From Arcticibacter svalbardensis MN12-7 (lineage in GTDB: Bacteria > Bacteroidota > Bacteroidia > Sphingobacteriales > Sphingobacteriaceae), in assembly GCF_000403135.1 (NCBI RefSeq), contig NZ_AQPN01000145.1:106507-170506 (forward strand): a DNA stretch of 64,000 nt, given 5' to 3'. Position numbers and translations under genes: made by a program. Below the pieces are notes generated by a model. The model did not search any database. It saw only the letters and a program-made list of their open reading frames with translations, and was not told the origin of the DNA. Numbering within the stretch: position 1 is the stretch's first letter; each line of letters begins with the position of its first letter. Below are positions 8,437-18,009 of this stretch, in pieces.

Positions 8437-8804
8437 TGCCAGGGATCTAATAAAATAGGATTAGTCAATCTGAGGTTTTATTCTTCTTTTTGGAAGATTA
8501 AAAATAAGGAATCTTGTCGATTGCCTGAGTTTTTTTTTCCAACCGGAAACGACCAATAACTTAACCTAGTTTAAAGAAGCTTGACGATTCTCTGAGCAAT
8601 TTTTCCGGACTAGTATAAAATCCTTCAATAGTCCTGCATGCTGATAAAAATTATTTATCTATTTATGTAAGTTTTCCAGGTTTTATTCAACTTATATGTA
8701 AAATCAAACAATATGGTTATCGTAGAACTGAATTTCACCCTTCAATCAATTTTGAGAGAAGCAGATGCTCAAACAACCCTTAAATGCTTTTTAAGAAATA
8801 GAAG
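8437..8804. other. Divergent intergenic region, no gene seen
   Basis: About 370 bases between the galactanase (minus) and the sigma factor (plus), presumably holding both promoters. No perfect TAnnTTTG box was found facing either gene, and no hairpin or repeat stands out. Confidence 0.4.
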
Positions 8805-9281
8805 ATGTATGAATTAGAATTTGTAACACTGATTAAAGAATATCAGCGGATCATCCATAAGGTTTGCCATTTGTATCGGGATAACAAAGAGGACCGCGAA
8901 GATCTGTTTCAGGAAATCACATTTCAACTTTGGAAAGCTTACTCCTCTTTTAGAAGCCAGTCCAAAGTAAGCACCTGGATTTATCGGATTGCACTCAATA
9001 CCGCCATAGCCACCTTTCGTAAAAAGGGACCTGATATTCAATATGTTCCCGTTTTGCCAGACAATCAGGCAGAACAGGAAAAGGAAGGACATTCAATTCA
9101 GCATGAGCTTTTATTTGCTGCATTAAAACAGTTGGACGACAGCGAAAAGGCATTGATTACACTCTATCTGGAAGATTTCAGTTATCAGCAAATTGCAGAG
9201 ATAGTGGGCATTAGTGAAAACAATATTGGAGTGAAACTCTCCAGAATAAGGAACAAAATACAAAAACTCTTAATTAAATAA
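8805..9281 (+). CDS. ECF RNA polymerase sigma factor
   Basis: The 158-residue protein has the two ECF domains. Region 2 (about 10-75) contains EDLFQEITFQLWKAY and STWIYRIALNTA, where the DLxQExxxxLW element binds core polymerase and the -10 box. Region 4 (about 105-158) contains LEDFSYQQIAEIVGISENNIGVKLSR, the -35 helix-turn-helix. It is followed three bases later by a small membrane protein that is the likely partner and possible anti-sigma factor. The target regulon is unknown. Confidence 0.88.
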   Translation: MYELEFVTLIKEYQRIIHKVCHLYRDNKEDREDLFQEITFQLWKAYSSFRSQSKVSTWIYRIALNTAIATFRKKGPDIQYVPVLPDNQAEQEKEGHSIQHELLFAALKQLDDSEKALITLYLEDFSYQQIAEIVGISENNIGVKLSRIRNKIQKLLIK

Positions 9282-9284
9282 AAG

Positions 9285-9827
9285 ATGGAACTTGACGATT
9301 TAAAAGCATCCTGGAACAATTTAGATACACCGGTTAAGACAACGGAGGAGATTAAAAAGATGTTATTGGAAAATAACCATCCTGTTTTGAAAGCTATAAG
9401 AAGACAATTAACGCTGGAAATTGCAGGTTGGTCACTCTTCCTGATCTGTTATTATACCATGTTTGATGGTGACAAGAAACCTTTGCTTATTAATATCATA
9501 CTCCTGATTTGTACTTTATTTCCTTTGGTTCATAACCTAATGGGCTATCGTTTTGCCAAATATCTACTAAAGGGTACGACTTTACGGGAATCAATAGAAA
9601 ACTATTTTTCAAATGTGAAGAGATATGCCATGATATCTATTTTAACACGTGCATTTTACGCTTCCGGATTATTGCTATTTTTCCTATATAATGTTCAATT
9701 CACTACGGAGAAATATATGCTACTTGGAGGCATAATATTATTTTTCGGAGTTCATTCTTACTTTGTATACTTATTATGGAAAAGACGTTTGGGACAACTT
9801 GAAAGAGCTCTGAGTAATTTTGGTTAA
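9285..9827 (+). CDS. Membrane protein paired with the ECF sigma factor, possible anti-sigma factor
   Basis: The 180-residue protein has a cytoplasmic N-terminal segment of about 45 residues, starting MELDDLKASWNNLD, then about four hydrophobic helices and a short basic C-terminal tail. The N-terminal LKxxWxxL pattern is common in Bacteroidota membrane proteins encoded directly after ECF sigma genes. No zinc anti-sigma (ZAS) HxxxCxxC motif is present, so the anti-sigma role is inferred from the operon position and topology alone. The ATG is only three bases after the sigma stop, which indicates coupled translation. Confidence 0.6.
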   Translation: MELDDLKASWNNLDTPVKTTEEIKKMLLENNHPVLKAIRRQLTLEIAGWSLFLICYYTMFDGDKKPLLINIILLICTLFPLVHNLMGYRFAKYLLKGTTLRESIENYFSNVKRYAMISILTRAFYASGLLLFFLYNVQFTTEKYMLLGGIILFFGVHSYFVYLLWKRRLGQLERALSNFG

Positions 9828-9843
9828 AGAGTTCTAAAAATGA

Positions 9844-9877
9844 TTTAGATCTTCTCATGTAAAAGGAAAGATCTAAA
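9844..9877 (+). terminator. Hairpin after the sigma/membrane-protein operon
   Basis: TTTAGATCTT (9844-9853) pairs with AAGATCTAAA (9868-9877) around a 14-base loop. The stem is perfect, 10 bp, and 17 bases after the stop codon. A T tract is absent, so termination efficiency is uncertain. Confidence 0.45.
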
Positions 9878-9951
9878 CCATTATAAACGAAAAGATAAAA
9901 CATAAGATAAGATTGAGGACTGATTAGAATTTGGTTACCCTTCAGGCTACA

Positions 9952-10042
9952 GTGATGCCACGGTGAAGCCACAGTGACGCCACGTTTTTGCGGTAAAAGG
10001 TGGCCTCACTGTGGCGTCACTGTGGCCTCACTGTGGCATCAC
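9952..10042. repeat. Inverted array of 11-base GTGAnGCCAC repeats
   Basis: The left arm (9952-9983) has three units GTGATGCCAC, GTGAAGCCAC and GTGACGCCAC, separated by single bases. The right arm (10000-10042) has four units in inverse orientation (GTGGCCTCAC, GTGGCGTCAC, GTGGCCTCAC, GTGGCATCAC). Between them lies a spacer of about 16 bases. Transcribed, it would fold into a long, GC-rich, near-perfect hairpin with alternative registers. It sits between two converging genes. It is distinct from a normal terminator because the arms themselves are tandem repeats. Confidence 0.85.
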
Positions 10043-10070
10043 CCTTAATCTGGTCACTACTTGCCTATAA

Positions 10071-10938
10071 TTAGTACTTTATCTGAATGAAGATTGGATA
10101 GTGATCTGACATTGCTTCAGTATCATCATCATACACTACCTCAGCAGCTTTAACTTTCTTCTGGAGTACCTGATTGAGCCATATATAGTCAATCCTGATT
10201 TTATGCTTGAAGGGTGCGTCGTATTTCTTGGTAGGCATAGTGAAATCAAACTGCTTGCTAAACATGTTCACTGCATCTTGATACCCTGTTGCTGCTATTT
10301 CATTAGTCACACTGTAATCGAACTTCGCATGGTTCAGGTTACGGATTTCAGCATTGTTCTGTTCTCTTACTTGCTGCGCACGTAGATCCTTTGCAGAGTA
10401 ATGACTACTGTCTCTGGCCTGGTAGGAATTGAAATCACCCGCAATCATTACCGCACTGCCTTTAGGTAGGAGCGCCGCTTGTGACAGAATTTGTTTAATT
10501 TCATATACCCGCTTTTCGTAAAGGAATGGCGACAAATGTATGGCGAAAACATGGATTCCCCTGATATTGGCATAGATATAACCATGCCACATATTATCCA
10601 GTACTTTATGTGCATTTACAATTGGAAAACGCGAGGTTAAAGCCACCGAATAACCGCTCTCTTTGGCAAGCACGGCATAGGGATGACCATAACCCATCGC
10701 GAAGTTTTCTAATTGTTTTTTGGGTAAACCCATTCATTTCCTGGTAGAAAATAATATCCGGCGATTTTTCATTTACCCAATTGGTAAAGCGTTTCATATT
10801 TACCGTGTCCCCCTGCAATCCTTTTAATACATTATAGCTGAGCACTTTCAAGGTTCTTTGCTGAGCACTTAAGCTGAGACAGGTCAATGAATAAAGATTC
10901 ATCAGGACGATGGTGATATAAAATTTAAGTCGTGACAT
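10071..10938 (-). CDS. Exported endonuclease/exonuclease/phosphatase-family enzyme, frameshifted
   Basis: The N-terminal piece (10606-10938) has a signal peptide ending LSLSAQ and the family's opening strand LKVLSYNVLKG and YQEMNG motif (metal-binding Asn and Glu). The second piece carries VMIAGDFNS (catalytic Asp/Asn) and MSDHYPIF (catalytic His). The two frames join in a CAAAAAAC run near 10715. One fewer A restores FTQKQLENFAMGYGHPYAVL as continuous sequence of about 288 residues. Members cleave phosphodiesters in nucleic acids, phospholipids or inositol phosphates. As the last gene after SusC/SusD, it probably processes the imported or surface-bound substrate. Either a sequence error or a recent inactivation. 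Confidence 0.8.
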
Positions 10939-10978
10939 TTTTGTTCTTATGGAAATAAATCAGCTTGAATAATCGAAA

Positions 10979-12586
10979 TTACCAGCCTGGATTTTGAGTA
11001 GCAGCTTTGTTAACCGATATTTCACCACTAGGAATCGGGAAAAGCACATGTCGCTCAGCTGTATTATTACCAGCTATCGCACCGTAAGCATAGCTACCTG
11101 CACTGGCAGTAAACTGAGTTGCTACTTCCTTCATTCTGGATACATAGATGCCCCACCGAATCAAGTCTAATCTCCTTAACGATTCGAAACAAAGTTCTCT
11201 TGAGCGTTCATCTTGAATCATTGTTCTGAAATTTAATTGACTCAGTCCTGCAGGAATATCGGCCAGGGCATTCGCTGTATTTATCGGCAACTTATAAGCC
11301 CGGCGTCTTACCATGTTGACTGCTTCGTACGCCTCAGCAGATGGATTACTATTGACTTCATTGTCTGCTTCTGCAAGCATCAACAATACATCTGAATAGC
11401 GTAATAGCGGAAAGTTAATAGGGGTGTAGTTTTTATCTTTCGGATATAGCGTTTCGTAAGAACGTCTCCATTTTGCTGCGTTACGGTCGTAAATTTTGCT
11501 GGCAGCCAGGTAAGTTCTTTTTGCATTTGCATCGTAGGTAAACTTGCCACAATTCCAGTCCCTTCTTAGGTCTCCATTACCATACAGGCGATACAGGCGT
11601 TCGGTAATCCTCAAGTTACCATAACAATACCCTGTGTCTGCGAAATTACTTCCAGTAAATTTTATACCTATATTATTGCCTATACGGCCGTTAGATACAT
11701 AACCATCGGCCCGGTTACCTTTCTGCTCCGATTCCCACATTGCTTCATGGACGTCGTATTTATCCTGAGCTTCATTAACGAATACCTGGCTATAACCGCT
11801 GTTGTTGTCACCGTCTGGGGTTCCTACAATTTCCGTAAGCAGGCTGTGTTCTCCTGATGCTTTAACTTTCTTTGCCCAGCTTAAGGCTTCGGCATATTTG
11901 CTTTCGTCCTGAACAGGAAATCCTGCCATAGTGAGACAAACTCTTGCTAAAACACCCTGTACCGTTGTTTTACCTACTCTGCTGGCATGACCCAATTGTA
12001 CCAATGTAAGCACTTTTCCTTCAGCTTCAGTCATGTCACTAATAATCTGTGTGTACACTTCTTTATCAGTGGCACGGGGAATGGAAATGGTATTAATGTT
12101 GGTTGTAGGCTCGAGTTTCAAGGGTACACCTCCGTAATAGCTTACCAATAAAAAGTAATAATAGGACCTCAAAAACAGGGCTTCTCCAAGAATAGCCTGT
12201 CTATTGGTTTCATCCATTTCAGGAATGTTAATATTGACAATCAGGCTGTTCGCACGCTCAATTCCGATATAACATTGCTGCCAAAGATTGTTTACGTCCA
12301 GGTTGGTATAATCAAAGTTATTTACCCATACTCCTGTAGTGCTTGATACTGCAGAACGGAAATGTTCATCTGTTCCTGCACCAATTTGGTTAAATAGGGC
12401 ATCTCCGTACATAGCCGCTGAAGACAACGGACTGTAAACGCCTGCCAGCACTTTAAGGAGGTTCGCCTCCGAATTATAATAGTTCTCAGTGGTCAGAAAG
12501 TCGGTTGGTTTGGTATCCAGGAATTTACTGCAACCACTGAATAACAGTACTATCGCAGTTAAGAGATAAGAAATATGTAGTTTCAT
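10979..12586 (-). CDS. SusD/RagB-family nutrient-binding outer-membrane lipoprotein
   Basis: The 535-residue protein begins with a lipoprotein signal (AIVLLFSGC, Cys about 19) and the usual SusD opening KFLDTKPTDFLTTENYYNSE. The interior has the TPR-like helical core (GEALFLRSYYYFLLVSYYGGVPL around 130-150). The C-terminal region has ERSRELCFESLRRLDLIRWG and ends FPIPSGEISVNKAATQNPGW, a typical SusD terminus. It caps the SusC barrel and captures the ligand at the cell surface. It is 23 bases downstream of susC and 40 upstream of the phosphodiesterase-family gene, so the three are one transcription unit. Confidence 0.95.
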   Translation of the reverse strand: MKLHISYLLTAIVLLFSGCSKFLDTKPTDFLTTENYYNSEANLLKVLAGVYSPLSSAAMYGDALFNQIGAGTDEHFRSAVSSTTGVWVNNFDYTNLDVNNLWQQCYIGIERANSLIVNINIPEMDETNRQAILGEALFLRSYYYFLLVSYYGGVPLKLEPTTNINTISIPRATDKEVYTQIISDMTEAEGKVLTLVQLGHASRVGKTTVQGVLARVCLTMAGFPVQDESKYAEALSWAKKVKASGEHSLLTEIVGTPDGDNNSGYSQVFVNEAQDKYDVHEAMWESEQKGNRADGYVSNGRIGNNIGIKFTGSNFADTGYCYGNLRITERLYRLYGNGDLRRDWNCGKFTYDANAKRTYLAASKIYDRNAAKWRRSYETLYPKDKNYTPINFPLLRYSDVLLMLAEADNEVNSNPSAEAYEAVNMVRRRAYKLPINTANALADIPAGLSQLNFRTMIQDERSRELCFESLRRLDLIRWGIYVSRMKEVATQFTASAGSYAYGAIAGNNTAERHVLFPIPSGEISVNKAATQNPGW

Positions 12587-12609
12587 GACTAATAATATCT
12601 ATGTATGAA

Positions 12610-15600
12610 TTAAAAAGTTAAATTAACACCCAGCACCATTGTTCTTGCTCTGGGATAGGAAGAAAAGTCGAATCCTGGAGTCAGCACCGTGTTATACGTG
12701 TTTACTTCAGGATCGGAGCCGCTGTATTTGGTCCAGGTGATCACATTTTGTGCTGAAGCATATACCCTTAGGTTCGAAATTTTTAAAGTTTGCAATACTG
12801 ATTTCGGCATCGTGTAACCTAATGCAAGTGTTTTCAGGCGTAGGTAAGAACCATCTTCAACTGTTCTGGATGAATATCCGCCTCCAAAGAAACCGTTCGT
12901 GCGGTAGTTTTCACTCCCGGTATTTTCCGGTGTCCAGCGATTTGCATAAGAAGCCAGTTGGTTCAGGTAAGGCTTATTAAACGCATTTCCTTCAAATACA
13001 AGGCGATTGATATTTTGAATATCATTGCCATAAGACCATTGAAAGAATACATTCAGGTCGAAGCTTTTATAATTAAATGTATTGTTAAAACCTCCGATAT
13101 GTTTAGGCAGACCACGACCGATTACGGTATAGTCTGATGCATCAACTACACCATCTCCATTTTGATCTCTGTATTTAATGTCGCCGGGTTGGATGCGGTC
13201 AGCCGTATTACCATTGGTCGTAATACCTTCCTTTAATATGTATTTTCCATTAGCGTCCTGATCAAAATCACTCACCTGGTAGTTTCCTTCCCAGATATAG
13301 CCATACATATTTCCTACCGGCTGGCCTATCTCAGAAATGTATGCAGGTAGACTCTGCCAATTGTTGTCCCACTGAATGGAAGTAGCGATCGCTTGCTGTC
13401 CCTCAGTCAATTCCAGTATTTTATTCTTGTTGAATGAGATATTTAAACTGGAGTTCCATCTGAAGTTACGATTGTTTACCGGCGTACCGGCAAGGGTAAT
13501 TTCAAGACCTTCATTTTTCATGCTTCCTATATTCTTAAATCCGGATGCATAACCTGAAGAGAATGGTAAGCGTGCATTCAGCAGTAGATCATAAGTGGTC
13601 TTGCTGTATACATCAGCCGTCAACGTAAGTCTATCCTTCCAAAATCCGAGATCCATACCCAAATCAAATTGACGGGTTGTTTCCCATTTCAATTCGTCAT
13701 TTCCTGGAGAAAGTGGGACGATAACACTCTGGTAGTTGTTGTTGAATATATAGGTATTCTGAATTGGAAGCCCATATGATTGGAGATAAGAAAAATCGCC
13801 TACACGGTTATTCCCGGTTAAACCATAACTTCCACGAAGTTTCGCGTCGGATATCACCGGTATATTTTTCATAAAGTCCTCATTGATGATTCTCCATGAC
13901 AGTGCTGCAGAAGGAAAGTACGCCCAGCGGTTATCAGGAGGAAATTTCGATGATCCATCTGCCCTAAAGCTTATTGTAGCATAGTACTTCGACTGGTAAT
14001 TGTAATTTGCCCTACCCAGGAACGACATAAGCCGCCAGTTAGAACTAAAGGCTTGTGTACGTACTGGCAAAAGATTACCTTCTTCCAATCCACTCAACCC
14101 TAGCGCTTCGTTAGGTAAATTTGAAGCACCAAATTGGTATCCTGATGTCTTTCCTCCCTGCTCAGTTACGCCACCTACGATGTTTAAATTATGATCACTG
14201 GCAATTTTTTTATTCCATGTCAATGTATTTTCATTGATCCATGAATTATTTTCACGATGCTGAACATAACCATTGACGCCATAGGTTGCACCCCATACAG
14301 TTCTGACATTACCATACAACGTATTTGAATTATTGAAAGCGTCAAACCTACCCATGGTGTTGCTGATTCCACCGGTGACTCTTAAGGTCAGTTCAGGAAT
14401 GATGGCATATTCGGCATAGGCATTTGCAAAGAGGTTCCGTGTAGTGGTATTCCGAACCAGATTTTCCTGATTGATGATCGGGTTGATGCGGTAATCGGAT
14501 GTTAAGTCGATGGATGGGTCAAATAGTTCATCGTCAAGACTAACGTTACTGCGGGGAGAATTAACCGGACTAGAACCATATACACTGTATAGCAATGTAG
14601 TAGCAAGGTTACCTCCCGACTCAGACGGACTTATACCGCTGCGTTCCAGGTACGAATAATTTGTATTAATGCCAACTTTCAATTTTGAGTTTACGGTCTG
14701 ATCTATTGCTGCACGGCCCTGATATCGTTTGTAAAATGAATTGATAATTACACCCTCCTGGTCATTTATAGATCCGGACAGGGAGTATCTTGTTTGCTGA
14801 TTACCACCACTTAATGATAAGGAATAGTTCTTAAATGGGGCATCACGAAGCATCATGTCTTGCCAATCCAGTTTTTCTGCCGTGCGGTAATAGTCCAGCG
14901 TACGTCCTTCTGAAAGAAATATAGCCGATGGTGCTAAAGTATCTGTCAGACTAGGGCTCCGATCAATTTGATAGTTGACAAAATCGTATGGATCCATCAG
15001 GTCCAACTGTTTCGTAGTTCGCTGTGTACCATAATAAGCATTGAAGTTAAGCACAGGAGTACCTACTTTTCCTTTTTTTGTGGTCACCATAAGGACCCCA
15101 TTTGCACCCCTTGATCCATAAATGGCAGTTGCAGACGCATCTTTCAACACCTCAATAGATTCGATATCATCGGGGTTAATCGTATTCAAGTCCAGATCTT
15201 CAGTTGGAAAGCCGTCGACAACGATCAATGGCGAATTATCTTGTGTGATGGAGTTGTTTCCTCTGATTACAATGTTTATTGGAGAACCAGGTTGACCGTC
15301 GGTAGAACTAACCTGTAGACCTGCTACTCGTCCGGCAAGGAATTCATCAAAAGACCTAACAGGTGCTTTTTGGGCATCTGCTAAATTGACTTTACCTACC
15401 GAGCCGGTAAGGTCGCCTTTTTTTACCGTTCCGTAACCAATTACAACGACGTCCTGTAAGGTGGAAATACTGCTTTGTAAACGAATATTAACGTTGGTAC
15501 GACCTTGTAAAGGCACTTCCTGACTTATGAAACCAATGTAATTGAAGACCAAAGTGGCATCAGCATCAGCACGTATGCGGAAAGCACCATTCTGATCCGT

Positions 15601-16107
15601 TACTGTACCTTTTGATTGATTTTTAATGCGAATGGATACGCCTGGAAGTGTTACTCCAACTGAATCCTTTACTGTTCCGCTGATTTCAATTTCTTCAGGA
15701 ACCTGACGCAGGTCTGTATTTAATGCGGCAAGATCACCTTGTTTGGTAATTACGATAGCGTTGTCTATAAGGTAATAGGTTAACTTGTATGGTGTTAACA
15801 GTTTAGTTAATACCTCTCTCAGACTTTCGCCGTTAGCAACCTGATTAACTAATGCAGACCGGTCAACCAATTTCTGACGGTAGGCTATTTTTACACCTAA
15901 TTTTTCAGAAAGTTCGTCGAGGGCAGTTTCCAGGCTAGTCTGGTTCAAGCGAATATGTACAGGTTTATTGACTACTTCCTGACTAAATGTAGACTTTGCC
16001 ATGGCCAGAGTACATAAACAAAAGATCATACTGTTGATTAAGATGCCATATTTCATAAAAAGCAAGCAATAATATACCACTCCATTGGGGCATAGAGATT
16101 TTTTCAT
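12610..16107 (-). CDS. SusC/RagA-family TonB-dependent outer-membrane transporter with STN signalling domain
   Basis: The 1165-residue protein has a signal peptide (cleavage after about residue 42, before QEVVNKPVHIRL). A secretin/TonB N-terminal (STN) domain follows at about 50-115 (LDELSEKLGVKIAYRQ), then a carboxypeptidase-like beta-sandwich (GTVKDSVGVTLPGVSIRIKN, about 143-215). The plug (VVVIGYGTVKKGDLTGSVG through IEVLKDASATAIYGSRGANG) and a 22-strand barrel complete it. The STN domain means it also signals to an anti-sigma factor, and the FecR and sigma genes lie directly upstream. Ligand import depends on TonB. The substrate is not evident; the companion enzyme suggests a phosphodiester-containing compound. 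Confidence 0.95.
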   Translation of the reverse strand: MKKSLCPNGVVYYCLLFMKYGILINSMIFCLCTLAMAKSTFSQEVVNKPVHIRLNQTSLETALDELSEKLGVKIAYRQKLVDRSALVNQVANGESLREVLTKLLTPYKLTYYLIDNAIVITKQGDLAALNTDLRQVPEEIEISGTVKDSVGVTLPGVSIRIKNQSKGTVTDQNGAFRIRADADATLVFNYIGFISQEVPLQGRTNVNIRLQSSISTLQDVVVIGYGTVKKGDLTGSVGKVNLADAQKAPVRSFDEFLAGRVAGLQVSSTDGQPGSPINIVIRGNNSITQDNSPLIVVDGFPTEDLDLNTINPDDIESIEVLKDASATAIYGSRGANGVLMVTTKKGKVGTPVLNFNAYYGTQRTTKQLDLMDPYDFVNYQIDRSPSLTDTLAPSAIFLSEGRTLDYYRTAEKLDWQDMMLRDAPFKNYSLSLSGGNQQTRYSLSGSINDQEGVIINSFYKRYQGRAAIDQTVNSKLKVGINTNYSYLERSGISPSESGGNLATTLLYSVYGSSPVNSPRSNVSLDDELFDPSIDLTSDYRINPIINQENLVRNTTTRNLFANAYAEYAIIPELTLRVTGGISNTMGRFDAFNNSNTLYGNVRTVWGATYGVNGYVQHRENNSWINENTLTWNKKIASDHNLNIVGGVTEQGGKTSGYQFGASNLPNEALGLSGLEEGNLLPVRTQAFSSNWRLMSFLGRANYNYQSKYYATISFRADGSSKFPPDNRWAYFPSAALSWRIINEDFMKNIPVISDAKLRGSYGLTGNNRVGDFSYLQSYGLPIQNTYIFNNNYQSVIVPLSPGNDELKWETTRQFDLGMDLGFWKDRLTLTADVYSKTTYDLLLNARLPFSSGYASGFKNIGSMKNEGLEITLAGTPVNNRNFRWNSSLNISFNKNKILELTEGQQAIATSIQWDNNWQSLPAYISEIGQPVGNMYGYIWEGNYQVSDFDQDANGKYILKEGITTNGNTADRIQPGDIKYRDQNGDGVVDASDYTVIGRGLPKHIGGFNNTFNYKSFDLNVFFQWSYGNDIQNINRLVFEGNAFNKPYLNQLASYANRWTPENTGSENYRTNGFFGGGYSSRTVEDGSYLRLKTLALGYTMPKSVLQTLKISNLRVYASAQNVITWTKYSGSDPEVNTYNTVLTPGFDFSSYPRARTMVLGVNLTF

Positions 16108-16282
16108 AATTTTATATCCAAGTTTTAAGTGTTAGTGATGTTCCCCTATGATTCTCAGGTCGCCGGGGGATAACATCCATTTTTTTAATAAAAATCTCCG
16201 TTCTGCACTCTGCGGAACGGATTTGTTACTTTTTCATACTAGATCTTCATATTCGATTTTTATAATTCATTTACATTCTGTT

Positions 16283-17227
16283 TTATTCGCATATAGCACC
16301 TGTTAGCCGATAATGCCCATTTTCATAGCTTACCTGCCCATTCACCAGTTTAGCGAGAACCCGCATCACCCTCTCTAAAGATTCATTGTTAAAATTTACG
16401 GTAACCGGACAGCTCATTGTTTTCTCCATTTCTATGCGAATGGCATAACGACGTTCCAGGTTATGAACAACTTCGCTGAGCTCTGTATCCTTAAATATGA
16501 GGTTACCTTCCTTCCATGCAACTGCTTCCTCCGACTTGATATTTTTTTTATTCAAGGAGATGTTTTTTTGTTTTTTCGAATAAACCCCTTGCTGATTGGC
16601 GGTTAGAAAGAGCGTCTTGTTTAGATTTTTCTTACCCTGCATTTCCTGTTCATAGACGGCTACTTTGCCACTAAGTACGGTTACCTTAATTTGATTTTCT
16701 TGAGGAAAAGAGTTGACATTGAAACTGGTACCTAATACCTGGGTAACCAAGTTCTGCGTATGGATGAGGAAAGGTCTTTGGGGATCGTGTTTGACTTTAA
16801 AGAAAGCCTCCCCTTCGAGGTTAACCTCCCTTTTATCACTATCAAATTCACTAGGAAATGAAATCTTGCTGCCTGCATTAAGCCAAATTTCGGTACCATC
16901 CGGCAAGTTTACTTTGGTAAGTGTTCCCGGGGCTGCTTTTTTCTCTTGCATGGCCACTTGAGTTACATTAGCACCAGATTGGTAATAAAAATAAAAAGCA
17001 CCAGACGTCAAGAAGATTAATAAGACTGCGGCTGCAACCTGATAAAACCAATTAGGATGATTGCTTTGCTTTTCTTTACTGCTGATGGTTTTTAGTATTC
17101 TCTGATAAGTTTTATTCCCTTCGAAGTTTGACTCCTGTTCTATTGTGGAAGGATCTTCAGCATCATCAAAATAATTATTGATCTTTTCTTCAAGTTTGGA
17201 GCTTAATTTCTTTTTAAAGGGGTTCAT
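16283..17227 (-). CDS. FecR-family anti-sigma factor
   Basis: The ATG at 17227 (MNPFKKKLSSKLEEKINNY) is preferred over an upstream in-frame start, because the extra 15 residues would overlap the promoter side and look non-conserved. The 314-residue protein has a short cytoplasmic N-terminal part and one membrane helix (about 71-87). The FecR domain follows (LPDGTEIWLNAGSKISFP, then VNLEGEAFFKVKHDPQRPF and VLGTSFNVNSF). The C-terminal DUF4974 domain (FKDTELSEVVHNLERRYAI) probably docks with the STN domain of the SusC protein. It holds the adjacent sigma factor inactive until SusC binds ligand. Confidence 0.93.
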   Translation of the reverse strand: MNPFKKKLSSKLEEKINNYFDDAEDPSTIEQESNFEGNKTYQRILKTISSKEKQSNHPNWFYQVAAAVLLIFLTSGAFYFYYQSGANVTQVAMQEKKAAPGTLTKVNLPDGTEIWLNAGSKISFPSEFDSDKREVNLEGEAFFKVKHDPQRPFLIHTQNLVTQVLGTSFNVNSFPQENQIKVTVLSGKVAVYEQEMQGKKNLNKTLFLTANQQGVYSKKQKNISLNKKNIKSEEAVAWKEGNLIFKDTELSEVVHNLERRYAIRIEMEKTMSCPVTVNFNNESLERVMRVLAKLVNGQVSYENGHYRLTGAICE

Positions 17228-17321
17228 TCTATCTATTTGCTGTGTCTTGCCTGTATAATGCAAAACCAGCACTTATCCCCTAAAAGAAATTTTAATATTT
17301 TTATTGACCGAAAAAGGTCAT

Positions 17322-17912
17322 CTATAAGATTAGAGTCATGTAGTCCTTGAGGGCCGGACGTAAGCGTTTAAGTGCAATTGTGATTTGGCTTTCAACCGTT
17401 TTAGTAGAAATACCTTTTAGTATCGCAATTTCTTTATGGGAACGCTGCTCCAGGCGGCTAAGCTTGTAGATCTCCCGACATTTGTGGGGTAAATTTGAGA
17501 TCTCATGATTAGAAATTTGGCTGACTTCCTTTAAGGCATAAAGGTGTTCAGGTGTACGCCCGTTATCAGTAAATTCCATGGAAGAAATATCAATTATTGA
17601 TTTTGATGAACGCAGATGCATGAGCACCCGACTCTTTATTGCGGCATATAGATAAGGCTTCAGGACATTGATGTTGTACGTTTCTCTTTTCAGCCAAAGA
17701 TCCACAAACAGGTCATGAATCAGGTCTTCACAGACTTCTTTATTGCGAAGCAGGTTGTAAGCCGCATGGTATAATTTTTGAGCGTACCGTTGGTAAATGA
17801 GCTCCAATACATCATTATCAGCGGCTTTAAGCTTCCTCACCAAATCCTGATCGGACACTATATTTGTTTGACTACTCAATACCTCATTTATTATGTGTGC
17901 AAATTTATGCAT
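17322..17912 (-). CDS. ECF RNA polymerase sigma factor (Bacteroidota FecI-like)
   Basis: The 196-residue protein contains region 2 (DNDVLELIYQRYAQKLYHAAYNLLRN, then CEDLIHDLFVDLWLKR) and region 4 (LPHKCREIYKLSRLEQRSHKEIA, then GISTKTVESQITIALKRLR). These are hallmarks of the Bacteroidota sigma-70 family 1. It is the first gene of a sigma-FecR-SusC-SusD cascade and probably drives the SusC operon when the FecR protein releases it. There are 94 bases between this gene and fecR on the same strand. Confidence 0.92.
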   Translation of the reverse strand: MHKFAHIINEVLSSQTNIVSDQDLVRKLKAADNDVLELIYQRYAQKLYHAAYNLLRNKEVCEDLIHDLFVDLWLKRETYNINVLKPYLYAAIKSRVLMHLRSSKSIIDISSMEFTDNGRTPEHLYALKEVSQISNHEISNLPHKCREIYKLSRLEQRSHKEIAILKGISTKTVESQITIALKRLRPALKDYMTLIL

Positions 17913-18009
17913 GAGAAGTACTAAGCGTATTAGGATAGTGTTAAGTTATCATTAGGTTTAATGGAGAATTTGAATAAACTTAAAATCTGTTTAGCAATAG
18001 TCTAGAGCA

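Noticed and set aside
9952..10042. Possible small CRISPR array
   Set aside because: Units are only about 10-11 bases, contiguous and in opposite orientations, with no spacers or cas genes nearby.
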